A stretch of DNA of 64,000 nucleotides from Ruminococcus sp. UBA1394 (GCA_002305725.1 DBQM01000007.1:24840-88839), one strand, 5' to 3'. Positions 8,260 to 18,218 are shown, counted from the first letter of the stretch. Program-made: numbers and translations. Notes: generated by a model not told the origin, from the letters alone.

Positions 8260-9242
8260 ATGGAAAACTTTTCTTTACAGATTCCGGCTTTTGAAAAGGA
8301 AACAGACGTGCAGAATTATACTCTGGATTTGCTTTCAAAGTGTTCTGCAGGCGGATTGATTTCAGATAAAAAGCTTATGGAGATACGTTCCGGATTAAAT
8401 AAGGAGTTTACCGAAACCGCAGAGCAATATACCAGACGTGAAAGCAGTTCACTTTCCAAAAAAAGAGCAGAACTGCTTTACTCGTCTGTACTGTACAGGT
8501 CAGATGTGTATCTGCTCAGTCTGAGGTCTGCAAGCAAGGCAGTTGATTCGCTTAATACGCTGCCAATTGATATGATTTTAAAAGAAGGGCAGAAACTCAT
8601 TCTATACATGATGAAAATCAGCATATTTTCAATGAGGCGGAAAAATACAAGCTGAATGTACCTTGCCATGAATACAACATGGCTATGGGAAAAGCTTTTG
8701 ACGATTATTTTAAGCACTATTCTGCAAGATTTGACGCAAGAAACTGCTGCAATTCCATTGACTATCCTCTGCTGAATATTCCGGCATATGGCATAAAATC
8801 GCAGGGAGTGATGTTTATACATGATTATTACACCGGACTTATGCTTGAAAATAAGTTCTGCAAGCTGTTTGATGAGGATGAGATAATTCACCTGCTTGAA
8901 TGTTACGGCAGAAATTATGGCTGTGATTATACTGAGCTGCTTTTTAATATTTCTGAAGTTTTGCTGAATAATCTTTTTGTATCGGCAGTGCTTGAAAAGC
9001 CTTTCGGGTTTAGGCTTACCGAAAATGATATAAGCGAATTTGAAAATATGTGCGGTATGCTTTCGGAGGAGTCCGTCTATAAAATGGTAAGTGACGCTTT
9101 TAAGCCGTATCATGCATACATAAACGATACTGATGTATATAATTATCTTGAAAAGCATATTTCTGTATTTACAGATGATATAGCAGTAAGGCTGAAAAAT
9201 AAAAGCGGATTAAAAAGATATCTGACTGTATGCTGTAACTGA
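8260..9242 (+). pseudogene. DUF6179-like gene, interrupted by a frameshift
   Basis: Two frames together make one protein of about 325 residues. The first frame (8260-8655, starting MENFSLQIPAF with GGGGG upstream) carries the N-terminal half and loses similarity after 'EGQKLI' near 8600. The -1 frame continues from about 8605 through 'HIFNEAEKYKLN' into the C-terminal part, with the conserved 'NSIDYPLLN' and ending at 9242. The second frame has no ribosome site at its first ATG (8679), so it is not an independent gene. DUF6179 is of unknown function and pairs with DUF6323. The cause is one indel or sequencing error near 8590-8615; a slippery TTTAAAA at 8577-8583 is in the right phase but lies upstream of the conserved EGQ segment. 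Confidence 0.65.
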
Positions 9243-9257
9243 TTCGGGGAATATGGG

Positions 9258-9286
9258 TTGAAGTTTTACTCTTTATATGTTATAAT
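9258..9286 (+). promoter_or_regulatory. Sigma-A promoter of the amidase gene
   Basis: TTGAAG (9258-9263), 17 bases, TATAAT (9281-9286), giving a leader of about 108 bases before ATG 9401. radA follows the amidase gene and may be co-transcribed. Confidence 0.65.
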
Positions 9287-9400
9287 TTATTAAATGATTG
9301 CAGATAAGCAAATTAAAGATATTTTAATATGATTACAGCATAATTTAACAGATTCTTTCATAAGCATTAATAAGACAAGTTTGCAAAAGTAGGTGTGCTT

Positions 9401-10135
9401 ATGAAAAAGATAAACAAAAAGATCATAAAAAGACTGATTGTTGTTACATCGGCTGTTGCTGTATGTGCCGGCGCTGTTTTCTGCTCTTACCGATATATGG
9501 ATAACAAAACTCTGCCGGTTATCGGTTCTGTTCAGAGTGACAAACCTGTTATTGTGCTTGATGCAGGTCATGGAGGAATTGACGGCGGGTGTTCCTCAGC
9601 AGACGGAGTACCGGAAAAGGGTATAAACCTTAACATTGTCCTCTGTCTCAGAGATATGTTTGAGATAAACGGCTATGACGTTGAACTGACAAGGAGCGAG
9701 GACCGTTCAATTCACGATGACGGAATCGAGGGTATTGCAAATCAGAAAAGCTCTGATATGGATAACAGACTTGCAATATTCAACAAGTACCCCAATGCAA
9801 TATGTATTTCCGTTCACCAGAACCAGTTTACAGACCCGAAATACAGCGGTGCGCAGATGTTTTATGCTGACACAAACAGCGAAAGCAAATACCTGGCACA
9901 GAAAATGCAGGATAAAATAGTTGAGTATACCCAGCCGGAAAACAACAGGGAAATAAAGCTTTGCGGAAAAGAACTTTTTCTCTGCTACTTCAGCAAGAAT
10001 CCCACAGTAATGGCTGAATGCGGATTTCTTTCAAATCCGGAAGAGGCGGAAAAGCTTAAAGACGAGGACTATCAGAAGCAGATTGCTTTCAGTATATTTG
10101 CAGCTGTGAACGAATACACATCAAAAGGAAAGTAA
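9401..10135 (+). CDS. N-acetylmuramoyl-L-alanine amidase (CwlD-like, Amidase_3)
   Basis: 244 residues. A basic N-terminus and hydrophobic segment (about 8-28) make a signal anchor, followed by a zinc amidase domain. The motif 'VLDAGHGGIDGG' carries the first His ligand, a Glu ligand lies near 'PEKGINLNI', 'ISVHQN' holds the second His and 'AECGFLSN' the catalytic Glu. It cleaves the amide between muramic acid and the peptide in peptidoglycan; CwlD homologues act in spore cortex maturation, others in cell separation. ATG 9401 is preferred over GTG 9395 because the AGGTG site at 9391-9395 overlaps the latter. Confidence 0.85.
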   Translation: MKKINKKIIKRLIVVTSAVAVCAGAVFCSYRYMDNKTLPVIGSVQSDKPVIVLDAGHGGIDGGCSSADGVPEKGINLNIVLCLRDMFEINGYDVELTRSEDRSIHDDGIEGIANQKSSDMDNRLAIFNKYPNAICISVHQNQFTDPKYSGAQMFYADTNSESKYLAQKMQDKIVEYTQPENNREIKLCGKELFLCYFSKNPTVMAECGFLSNPEEAEKLKDEDYQKQIAFSIFAAVNEYTSKGK

Positions 10136-10167
10136 GAACAAGTTCTAAAATCGGAAAGGACGTTAAA

Positions 10168-11529
10168 ATGGCTAAACCAAAGACTGTATATGTCTGTAAT
10201 CAATGCGGATATGAATCTGCAAAATGGAACGGACGCTGCCCTGAATGCGGAGAGTGGAACACATTTGAGGAAATGGAACAGGCGGTTTCTGTGAAGACGG
10301 GTGCAGTACGCAAAAAGAATGATTTAACAGACAAAATAATGGAACTTTCTGATATTGATGCTGATAGCGATGTGAGATATAAAACCGGCATAGGCGAGCT
10401 GGACCGTGTTCTCGGAGGGGGACTGGTCAAAGGCTCGCTTGTTCTGCTGGGGGGTGCGCCGGGAATAGGAAAGAGTACCCTTCTTTTGCAGGTGTGCCAG
10501 TATCTCGGGGAGAATTACTCCATTCTTTATATTTCCGGAGAAGAATCGGCAAGACAGATAAAGCTTCGTGCGGACAGGCTGGGCGTTGACACCGAAAGCC
10601 TTTACATACTTACAGATACTGACGCAGAGGCAGTATGCGATACTATTGTTTCGTCAGACCCTGATATAGTAATTATTGACTCTATACAGACAATGAGCAT
10701 TACTTCAATAACATCAAGTCCGGGAAGTCTTACACAGGTAAGAGAGTGTACCAACCTTTTCATGCACACGGCAAAGGATAACGAGATTCCGATTATCATT
10801 GTGGGACACGTCAACAAGGACGGCGCAATTGCAGGTCCTAAGGTTATGGAGCATATCGTTGACGCTGTGCTGTATTTTGAGGGAGAACGCAATCTCAGCG
10901 CCCGTATTCTGAGGACGGTGAAAAACCGATACGGCTCAACTAATGAGATAGGCGTTTTTGAGATGCTGGACAAAGGACTTTCCGAAGTGGAAAACCCGTC
11001 GCAGATGCTGCTTTCCGGCAGACCGGAGGGCGTTTCGGGTACCTGCGTTACCTGTACTATGGAGGGACTTCGTCCTATTCTTGCTGAGGTGCAGGTGCTT
11101 GCGGCAAAGAGTACATTTTCTGCACCGAGAAGAATGGCAAAAGGCTATGACTTCAACCGTATGTCCATAATCATTGCCGTTATGGAAAAGAGAGCCGGAA
11201 TGTTTTTCGGAAACCTTGATGTCTATCTGAATGTTGTAGGCGGATTCAGAATCGATGAAACTGCCGGTGACCTTGCGGTCGCAATGTGCCTTTATTCCGG
11301 AACACTGGACAAGCCTCTGCCGGAATCAATGATGGTATTCGGAGAAATCGGACTCGGCGGAGAGGTGAGGGCAGTTTCAAATACTGTTCAGCGAATAAAG
11401 GAAGCTGAAAGAATGGGGTTTGAGGTATGCGTTGTGCCAAAGCAGTCGCTGGAAAGAATCAATACTAAGGAATATAATATAAAGCTTATCGGGGTTTCGG
11501 ATATAAAAGAGGCATTTTCATTGATATAA
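10168..11529 (+). CDS. radA: DNA repair protein RadA (Sms)
   Basis: 453 residues, full length. N-terminal C4 zinc finger (CNQCG...CPECGEW), RecA-like ATPase with Walker A 'GGAPGIGKST' near residue 93, Walker B 'DIVIIDSIQT', the RadA motif 'KNRYGS' near residue 252, and a C-terminal Lon-protease-like domain. RadA is a helicase that drives branch migration and processing of recombination intermediates. The ribosome site GGAAAGG precedes the start. The ABC exporter genes follow after 14 bases in the same direction and may be co-transcribed. Confidence 0.96.
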   Translation: MAKPKTVYVCNQCGYESAKWNGRCPECGEWNTFEEMEQAVSVKTGAVRKKNDLTDKIMELSDIDADSDVRYKTGIGELDRVLGGGLVKGSLVLLGGAPGIGKSTLLLQVCQYLGENYSILYISGEESARQIKLRADRLGVDTESLYILTDTDAEAVCDTIVSSDPDIVIIDSIQTMSITSITSSPGSLTQVRECTNLFMHTAKDNEIPIIIVGHVNKDGAIAGPKVMEHIVDAVLYFEGERNLSARILRTVKNRYGSTNEIGVFEMLDKGLSEVENPSQMLLSGRPEGVSGTCVTCTMEGLRPILAEVQVLAAKSTFSAPRRMAKGYDFNRMSIIIAVMEKRAGMFFGNLDVYLNVVGGFRIDETAGDLAVAMCLYSGTLDKPLPESMMVFGEIGLGGEVRAVSNTVQRIKEAERMGFEVCVVPKQSLERINTKEYNIKLIGVSDIKEAFSLI

Positions 11530-11543
11530 GGAGTGATAATTTT

Positions 11544-12425
11544 ATGGCGGTTATTGAAACAAAAGACCTTACCAAAAGCTATGGTAAGGCAAGAGGTATA
11601 ATTGACCTGAATCTGACTGTGGAGGAGGGCGACTTTTTCGGATTTATCGGTCCTAACGGAGCAGGAAAGTCCACTACTATCAGAACCCTGCTGGGACTGA
11701 TTTTCCCGACATCGGGAGAAGCAAAAATTTTCGGAAAGGATATCGTAAGACAGAATACAGAAATTCTTTCCGATATAGGATATATGCCGTCCGAGGCAAC
11801 TTTTTACAGCAGAATGAGGGTAGGGGAGGTTATTTCCCTTTCTGCAAAAATGCGTAAGCTTAACTGCGCTGATGAGGCGAAAAGACTTTGTGAAAGGCTT
11901 TCACTTGATACGAAAAAGCGTATTGAGGAACTGTCCCTGGGCAACAGAAAAAAGGTTTCGATTGTATGCGCATTGCAGCATATGCCAAAGCTTTGTATAC
12001 TGGACGAGCCAACCAGCGGACTTGACCCTTTAATGCAGAAAGAGTTTTTTGATATTCTCAGTGAGCGTCACAAGTCAGGTGCGACAATTTTTCTTTCCTC
12101 CCACGTCCTTTCGGAAATACAGAAAAACTGTTCGAGGGCGGCTATAATCAAAGAGGGAAGACTGGTCGCACTTGACAGTGTGGAAAACCTTTCCAAGACC
12201 AGCGCAAAACGTGTAACACTTCATGGCGTAAATTCTGTACCGGAACAGCTGGGTGCAAAATCTGTTGAAACTGCGGCTGATTATGTGACATTTCTTTACA
12301 ATGGAGATATAAAGGTGCTTCTGAATACTGTCAACAGTCTGCCGATATATGACATGACGATTACAGAGCCTGACCTTGATGAGATATTTATGCACTACTA
12401 TGAGAAAGGCGGCGATGAACAGTGA
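11544..12425 (+). CDS. ABC-2 type exporter, ATP-binding subunit
   Basis: 293 residues. Walker A 'GPNGAGKST' near residue 36, a slightly unusual signature 'LSLGNRKK' near residue 131, Walker B 'LCILDEPTSGLDP', and the switch His in 'LSSHVLSE'. The C-terminal 80 residues are the regulatory extension typical of CcmA/YhaQ/NatA-like exporters. Pairs with the permease encoded by the next gene, overlapping by 4 bases (GTGA). The substrate cannot be told from sequence; drug, lipid or peptide export are all possible. Confidence 0.9.
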   Translation: MAVIETKDLTKSYGKARGIIDLNLTVEEGDFFGFIGPNGAGKSTTIRTLLGLIFPTSGEAKIFGKDIVRQNTEILSDIGYMPSEATFYSRMRVGEVISLSAKMRKLNCADEAKRLCERLSLDTKKRIEELSLGNRKKVSIVCALQHMPKLCILDEPTSGLDPLMQKEFFDILSERHKSGATIFLSSHVLSEIQKNCSRAAIIKEGRLVALDSVENLSKTSAKRVTLHGVNSVPEQLGAKSVETAADYVTFLYNGDIKVLLNTVNSLPIYDMTITEPDLDEIFMHYYEKGGDEQ

Positions 12426-13210
12426 CGATATACATAAAAGAGCTTAAACAGTCGGCAAAAGCGTGGGGAATATGGACAGGAGCAATTTCCTTTATGCTGT
12501 TTGTGTGCATTATGATGTTTCCGGAAATGAAAGATCAGATGGACAGTGTAACCAGCGTTTTCTCAAACATGGGGGATTTTACTTCCGCATTCGGAATGGA
12601 CAAGCTTAGCTTTGGCGAGTTTATGGGCTTTTACGGAGTTGAGTGCGGCAATGTACTGGGAATCGGCGGCGGATTTTTTGCAGCACTTGCAGGAATATCC
12701 GTACTTGCAGGAGAGGAAAAGGAGCATACTGCTGAATTCCTGCTGACACACCCTGTAAGCCGTGTGTCAGTACTTACTCAGAAACTAATGTCGGTGCTTA
12801 CACAGATAATAGCAATGAATGTGATTATAGTCGGCATAAGCCTGATATCCTCTGCAATAATCGGCGAAAGCTTTCAGATGCGTGAGTTTATTTTACTGCA
12901 TACAGCATATCTGATACTTCAGCTTGAAATTGCCTGTATCTGTTTTGGCATATCGGCGTTTATAAGACGTGGAAGTATAGGAATTGGTCTTGGACTTGCT
13001 CTTGCACTTTATTTTATGAATATTGTCTGCAATATCAGCGAACAGGCAGAATTTCTGAAATATATAACGCCTTATGCCTATGCTGACGCAAGCGACATTA
13101 TTACTGAAGCCGGAATAGAACCTGTATTGACGTTGACGGGAGCAGCGATTGCTTTTGCCGGAATAATTGCCGGATATCTGAAATATACCCGCAAAGATAT
13201 TAACTCATAA
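12422..13210 (+). CDS. ABC-2 type exporter, permease subunit
   Basis: 262 residues with about six membrane segments and the ABC-2 family start 'IKELKQSAKAWGIWTG'. The segment 'LAGISVLAGEEKEHTAEFLLTHPVSR' (near 85-110) is the conserved cytoplasmic coupling region of this family. The GTG start at 12422 overlaps the ATPase stop, so the two are translationally coupled. A terminator follows that also serves the convergent AraC gene. Confidence 0.88.
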   Translation: MTIYIKELKQSAKAWGIWTGAISFMLFVCIMMFPEMKDQMDSVTSVFSNMGDFTSAFGMDKLSFGEFMGFYGVECGNVLGIGGGFFAALAGISVLAGEEKEHTAEFLLTHPVSRVSVLTQKLMSVLTQIIAMNVIIVGISLISSAIIGESFQMREFILLHTAYLILQLEIACICFGISAFIRRGSIGIGLGLALALYFMNIVCNISEQAEFLKYITPYAYADASDIITEAGIEPVLTLTGAAIAFAGIIAGYLKYTRKDINS

Positions 13211-13214
13211 ATGA

Positions 13215-13256
13215 AAAATCACAGCAATACTTAAATGGTAATGCTGTGATTTTTGT
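13215..13256. terminator. Bidirectional terminator
   Basis: AAAAATCACAGCAATAC pairs with its near-perfect complement (one mismatch) across a 7-base loop. T tracts on both strands end the ABC exporter operon and the convergent AraC gene. Confidence 0.88.
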
Positions 13257-14054
13257 TTATTCATCTGGGGTCAGCTCTGTCCTGAACTGTGACGGGGTTT
13301 TACCCGTTTCATTCTTGAACTGGCGTATAAAATATGATGTACTGCTGTATCCGCAGTTATGTGCAATATCTTCTACGGAAAGATTCCTGTCGTTTAACAA
13401 CTGGCAGGCTTTCTGAATTCTGCTTCTGATCATATCCTGGGTAATACTGCTTCCGAATGTATCAGTATATAAATGCTGGAATCTTGAACGGCTGAGTGAT
13501 AATTCCTTTGCAAGAGTGTCGATATTCCAGTCACGCTCCGGCCAGCGATAAATAGTTTCACGAATCCATATCAGTCTTTCCAGATAAACAGTTTCTGAAA
13601 GTGCAACAGACGGACGGGTTATTACGATCTGTTCATGAAGCTTATAAAGGAACATTCTGAAATATAGATTTACAATTTCAGTTTTATGAAGAATAGCCGA
13701 ATAATACTCATAGCACATATTACGGAGAATCTGAGATAAATTTGAAATGTCGCTTAATTCTATAATCTTATTTAACGGGATATTCAGATTATGTATCAGC
13801 TGCTGTTCTTCTTCATCTGCACCGAAGTGCATCCAGTCATCAATGTATTCTTCGCCGTCTGCGGTATAATACTCGGGATATTCAGGGGTGTATATAATAA
13901 CGGAATTTGCCTTTGTATGTATATCTTTTCCATCAATACGGAAAATTGCAGGAGTTTTTACAATTAATAAGAGCCAGTCACCCGCACCATTCGGACGGTC
14001 TGTTACAAATGAGGTGTCATGTTTGTGATGATAGCCGATTTCATCCATTCGCAT
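13257..14054 (-). CDS. AraC-family regulator, candidate xylanase regulator
   Basis: 265 residues. Residues 1-130 form a cupin-like sensor ('DWLLLIVKTPAIFRIDG', 'YTPEYPEYYTADGEEYIDDWMHF'), and 165-260 two HTH motifs ('NIDTLAKELSLSRSRFQHLYTD', 'SVEDIAHNCGYSSTSYFIRQFK'). AraC proteins with this layout bind a sugar in the N-terminal domain and activate hydrolase or transporter genes. It is divergent from the GH10/GH43 xylanase gene with a 202-bp shared intergenic region, so control of that gene by xylose or a xylo-oligosaccharide is a fair inference. Start supported by AAAAGGAG. Confidence 0.85.
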   Translation of the reverse strand: MRMDEIGYHHKHDTSFVTDRPNGAGDWLLLIVKTPAIFRIDGKDIHTKANSVIIYTPEYPEYYTADGEEYIDDWMHFGADEEEQQLIHNLNIPLNKIIELSDISNLSQILRNMCYEYYSAILHKTEIVNLYFRMFLYKLHEQIVITRPSVALSETVYLERLIWIRETIYRWPERDWNIDTLAKELSLSRSRFQHLYTDTFGSSITQDMIRSRIQKACQLLNDRNLSVEDIAHNCGYSSTSYFIRQFKNETGKTPSQFRTELTPDE

Positions 14055-14177
14055 TTTATCACACTCCTTTTTTCTTTTGTAAAAATTATATCATAATTTT
14101 CAATGCTCGTCAATAATATCTGGTACAAACCTTTTGTATATGTAACAAATGTGCTGAAAATTAAGCATATCAATGAA

Positions 14178-14206
14178 TTGACAAAAAGATATATAGATTG
14201 TAGAAT
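14178..14206 (+). promoter_or_regulatory. Sigma-A promoter of the GH10/GH43 gene
   Basis: TTGACA (14178-14183), 17 bases, TAGAAT (14201-14206), about 45 bases upstream of the gene start. The 100 bases upstream, between it and the divergent AraC gene, are where an activator would bind. Confidence 0.75.
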
Positions 14207-14256
14207 AAAAATAGTTATTTTAACGATAGGTTAGAATCTGGTATTAGGAGGATAAT

Positions 14257-17200
14257 ATGAAACTTAGGAAAATTACAGCAGCTGTAACATCGGCAATATG
14301 CTGCATGGGAGCACTTTCTGCTTTTCCCATACCCCAGCAGATGTCTGTTTCGGCAGAAGCATCAGTTCATAACGACTTTGAAGTCAACTATGACGGCTGG
14401 TACGGCAATGCTGACACAGTAAGTCTGCTTGCGCAGGCGGGTGCAGGTTACGAAAACTCAAGAGGTATGCTTGTAAGCGGCAGAACTTCTGCTTCGGACG
14501 GTGCAAGCTCGTCTAAGGGTTTTTACCTTTGGGGCGGCGTTGAGTATGATTACAGCGTAAAGGTTTACAGCGAAACAGCCGAGAAATTCCATGTTTCGCT
14601 TCTTTGCATTGACGAGGAAACAGGAGAAGAAACGGTAAAAGAGCTTGTTTCAAAGAATGTTAAGGCAGGAAAGTGGACGGAGCTTTCAGCAAAATACACA
14701 GCTCCGGCAAACAGCTATGAGTTCAGACTGACTATCACAACGGACAGCACAAATGATTTCCGTTTTGATGATGTGGTAGTAACTGCCGATGAAAAGTCAG
14801 GCGGGGACGCAGTTTATGCGGCTACGGCTGAAAAGGGTCTGAAAGACGAATTTGCAGCATATTTCAGAGTTGGTAACATTTTAAACGGCGGAACGGTTAA
14901 GAATTCTGCGATTACGGCAAATATGATCAAAGACCACAACAGTATTGAGTGTGAAAATGAGATGAAACCGGACGCAACTATTGTTCAGTCACAGTGCAGC
15001 GGAACAAACGTAGGCGTTTCTATTAATAATGCTGCTGCAATTATGGATTTCTGTGTTCAGAACGGTATTGCTATGAGAGGTCATACACTTGTATGGCACA
15101 GCCAGACACCTGAGTGGTTCTTTAAGGAAGGCTACAATGCAAGCGGTGCATGGGTAAGCAGTTCTACAATGGACGCACGTATGGAAAGTTATATTAAAAA
15201 TATGTTTGCGGCAATTGAAAAGCAGTATCCAGAGCTTAATCTGTATGCCTATGATGTTGCTAACGAGTGTATAAGTGATGATTCCAACAGAACTGCAAAC
15301 AATGGTGGATCAAGAGAACCGGGTTATGGCAATGGAAAGTCACCATGGGTACAGGTTTACGGCTCAAACGCTTTCGTTGAAAAGGCATTTACATACGCAA
15401 GAAAATACGCTCCTGAGGGCTGTGACCTCTACTACAACGACTACAACGAGTACTGGGACCACAAGAGAGATGCAATATACAATATGTGTAAGTCACTCTA
15501 TGAAAAAGGACTCCTTGACGGTGTGGGAATGCAGTCACACGTTCCGGCAAATGCTACGGGATTTGCTGGTACTGATTCATACCTGACAGCAATGGATAAA
15601 TATCTTTCAATCGGCTGTGATGTACAGGTTACAGAGCTTGACATAAGCCTTGAAAGCGGAAAATATACCCTCCAGCAGCAGGCTGACAAGTACAAGGCAA
15701 TCTTCCAGCATGCCATGGACGTTAACAAAAGCGGAAAATATAACGGCAGGGTTACGGCAGTATGTATCTGGGGACCTAACGACGCAAATTCATGGCTGAG
15801 TGCAGGCAGTGACGCTTTACTTTACGACTCAAACAATCAGCCCAAGCTTGCGTATACCACACTTACTTCCATGATACCGCAATCAGAGTGGGGAGACGGA
15901 ACAGATGTTGACGGACCTATCGAGCCAAACGAGTATGGCTGGTACTTCGCTGACGGCTTTGAGGGTGATACCTGCTCATGGACTGCAAGAGGCTCATCAA
16001 GCATAATGACAAGCGGAAGAACAAATTACGTAGGCAGCGAGGCACTTCTTATCCAGGAGAGAACAGCTGCATGGAACGGCGCAAGCAAGACACTTAATCC
16101 AAAGGCGTTTGTTCCGGGAAATGAGTACAGTTTCAGCGTAAACGTTACATATTTTGACGGTGCGTCAACTGATAAGTTCTACCTCAAGCTTCAGTATACC
16201 GATGCAAACGGAGATACGCAGTATTCCACAATCGCTGAGGGAACCGGAATCAAGGGCGAGTGGATACAGCTTGCAAACAGGAATTACCTTATTCCGTCAG
16301 ATGCGACAAATATGCAGCTTTATGTGGAAACTGCCGAAACAACAAATAATTTCTATATTGACGAGGCAATAGGTGCTGTAGCAGGTACATATATTCTCGG
16401 CGCCGGCGAACAGAACGATATTGTCCCGGGAGATGTAAATTCAGACGGTATTATTGATGCCTTTGACCTTTGCATTGCAAAGCGTGGTCTTGTAAGCGGA
16501 TTCAGCAGTAAGGCAGAAGAACTTGCGGCTGATGCTGACCAGAGCGGCAAGGTTGATGTAACAGATATAGGGCTGATACAGGAATATCTGCTTACAAAAA
16601 TTACAGAATTTCCGGTTGCTGAAAAGGTGATTGATACTGCGGCGATGGAACAGCTTTTCTCCTCAGTTACTCCTTCTGTATCCTATAAGTCAGACGGCGA
16701 AAACAATCCGCTTTTCACTCAGCGTTTCGGCGCAGACCCGGGAGTTATGGAATATAACGGCAGAGTGTATGTTTACATGACAAACGACGTCATTGAGTAC
16801 GACAGCAACGGCAATGTTGCAGAAAATACCTATGCTCAGATAAATAAGATAAACTGCATATCTTCTGACGATATGGTCAACTGGACTGACCATGGCGCAA
16901 TCGAAGTTGCAGGTTCAAGCGGTGCGGCTAAATGGGCAACCTGTTCATGGGCGCCTTGTGCGGCACACAAGACAATCAACGGCAAAGAGAAATTCTTCCT
17001 CTATTTCTGCAATGGCGGAAACGGTGTAAGCGTTCTCACAGCAGACAGTCCGACTGGTCCATGGAGTGACCCTCTCGGAAAGGCGCTTATTACAAGATCT
17101 GTTGCAAACTGTTCAGATATCACATGGCTCTTTGACCCGGCAGTTTTTGTTGACGATGACGGAACAGGATACCTTTGCTTCGGCGGCGGTGTTCCGGACG

Positions 17201-18039
17201 GAAAAACTGCGATGCCAGGCACTTCGAGAGTTGTAAAGCTTGGAGATGATATGATAAGTCTTGCAGGTGACCCTGTTAAAATCGACGCTCCATATCTCTT
17301 TGAGGATTCCGGTATAAATAAAATTGGCAATAAGTACTACTATACCTACTGCTCAAACTGGAATACAGGCGGCAACAGCTATGGCATGACCAGCGGTGCA
17401 ATTGAGTATATGATAGCCGATAACCCGCTCGGACCTTATACCTACGGCGGAGAACTGTTCAAGAACCAGGGCAATTTCTTCGGTCTTTACGGTAATAACC
17501 ACCACTCTATCTGTGAACTGAACGGACAGCTTTATCTGTTCTATCACTCACGTCCGGTAGAAAAGGCTATGGGTATTGAAGGAAACTACAGAAGTCCGCA
17601 GGTTAATAAAATCACCATGAACGGTACTGCAATGAACAGTGTAACCGGTACAATGGCTGGTATATCTCAGCTTAAAACATTAAGCCCGAATCAGAAAGTT
17701 CAGGCTGAAACTATGTCAAACCAGTCAAAGGATATTTCAGTAAGCGGACTGGGCGATACAGTTGTAAACGGAACAAAGGGCAGCTGGATAAAGTCGAGCG
17801 GCGTTAACTTCACAGGAAGTGAAAGCAATCTGACAATAAAGGCTTCGGCGAAGAATGGTGCAGTTATCAAGGTATGCACAGGAAGTGCGGACGGCACAGC
17901 TGTGACCTATGCTGAAATTCCTGCAGGCGGAACAATGAGCGAAATAACTGTCCCTGTTGTAAATTCAGTAAGCGGCAGCAAGGATGTATACTTCGTATTC
18001 AGCGGTGATATCAGTTTTGATTACTGGTGCTTTTCATAA
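14257..18039 (+). CDS. Cellulosomal bifunctional xylanase: CBM22-GH10-CBM22-dockerin-GH43-CBM6
   Basis: 1260 residues, secreted. Signal peptide 1-34; CBM22 about 36-175; GH10 endo-xylanase about 185-540 with acid/base E337 ('VANECISD') and nucleophile E460 ('VTELDIS'); second CBM22 about 555-710; type I dockerin about 725-786 (GDVNSDGIIDAFD...); GH43 about 805-1140 with the general base region 'RFGADPGVM' and Arg/His-rich active site strands; CBM6-like C-terminus about 1150-1260. GH10 cuts xylan chains, GH43 removes arabinose or xylose side groups or ends, and the dockerin docks the enzyme on a cohesin. The divergent AraC gene may regulate it. Similar architectures are known from R. flavefaciens. 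Confidence 0.95.
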   Translation: MKLRKITAAVTSAICCMGALSAFPIPQQMSVSAEASVHNDFEVNYDGWYGNADTVSLLAQAGAGYENSRGMLVSGRTSASDGASSSKGFYLWGGVEYDYSVKVYSETAEKFHVSLLCIDEETGEETVKELVSKNVKAGKWTELSAKYTAPANSYEFRLTITTDSTNDFRFDDVVVTADEKSGGDAVYAATAEKGLKDEFAAYFRVGNILNGGTVKNSAITANMIKDHNSIECENEMKPDATIVQSQCSGTNVGVSINNAAAIMDFCVQNGIAMRGHTLVWHSQTPEWFFKEGYNASGAWVSSSTMDARMESYIKNMFAAIEKQYPELNLYAYDVANECISDDSNRTANNGGSREPGYGNGKSPWVQVYGSNAFVEKAFTYARKYAPEGCDLYYNDYNEYWDHKRDAIYNMCKSLYEKGLLDGVGMQSHVPANATGFAGTDSYLTAMDKYLSIGCDVQVTELDISLESGKYTLQQQADKYKAIFQHAMDVNKSGKYNGRVTAVCIWGPNDANSWLSAGSDALLYDSNNQPKLAYTTLTSMIPQSEWGDGTDVDGPIEPNEYGWYFADGFEGDTCSWTARGSSSIMTSGRTNYVGSEALLIQERTAAWNGASKTLNPKAFVPGNEYSFSVNVTYFDGASTDKFYLKLQYTDANGDTQYSTIAEGTGIKGEWIQLANRNYLIPSDATNMQLYVETAETTNNFYIDEAIGAVAGTYILGAGEQNDIVPGDVNSDGIIDAFDLCIAKRGLVSGFSSKAEELAADADQSGKVDVTDIGLIQEYLLTKITEFPVAEKVIDTAAMEQLFSSVTPSVSYKSDGENNPLFTQRFGADPGVMEYNGRVYVYMTNDVIEYDSNGNVAENTYAQINKINCISSDDMVNWTDHGAIEVAGSSGAAKWATCSWAPCAAHKTINGKEKFFLYFCNGGNGVSVLTADSPTGPWSDPLGKALITRSVANCSDITWLFDPAVFVDDDGTGYLCFGGGVPDGKTAMPGTSRVVKLGDDMISLAGDPVKIDAPYLFEDSGINKIGNKYYYTYCSNWNTGGNSYGMTSGAIEYMIADNPLGPYTYGGELFKNQGNFFGLYGNNHHSICELNGQLYLFYHSRPVEKAMGIEGNYRSPQVNKITMNGTAMNSVTGTMAGISQLKTLSPNQKVQAETMSNQSKDISVSGLGDTVVNGTKGSWIKSSGVNFTGSESNLTIKASAKNGAVIKVCTGSADGTAVTYAEIPAGGTMSEITVPVVNSVSGSKDVYFVFSGDISFDYWCFS

Positions 18040-18074
18040 TTAAAATATGACAATCTGAATGCTCAGCCAATATA

Positions 18075-18112
18075 AACAAGCCACAGATAGAAATTCTGTG
18101 GCTTGTTTTTCT
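18075..18112 (+). terminator. Terminator after the GH10/GH43 gene
   Basis: 14-bp perfect stem (AAACAAGCCACAGA and complement) with a short loop and a T run. Confidence 0.92.
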
Positions 18113-18183
18113 GCTATTATGTACTAAAAGGGGAAAACTTTGCTTAAAGATTAAACCTGATAAAGCTTTGGTGTGAAAATTAA

Positions 18184-18208
18184 GCCGCAGATCTTGTAAA
18201 CCTGCGGC
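18184..18208 (-). terminator. Terminator of the MraZ-like gene
   Basis: GCCGCAG / CTGCGGC 7-bp stem, 11-base loop, 10 bases after the minus-strand stop, followed on that strand by TTAATTTT. Confidence 0.6.
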
Positions 18209-18218
18209 ATTAATTGCT

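Noticed and set aside
8679..9242. Separate gene starting at ATG 8679
   Set aside because: No ribosome site, and the same frame continues upstream with DUF6179-like sequence; it is the second half of a frameshifted gene.
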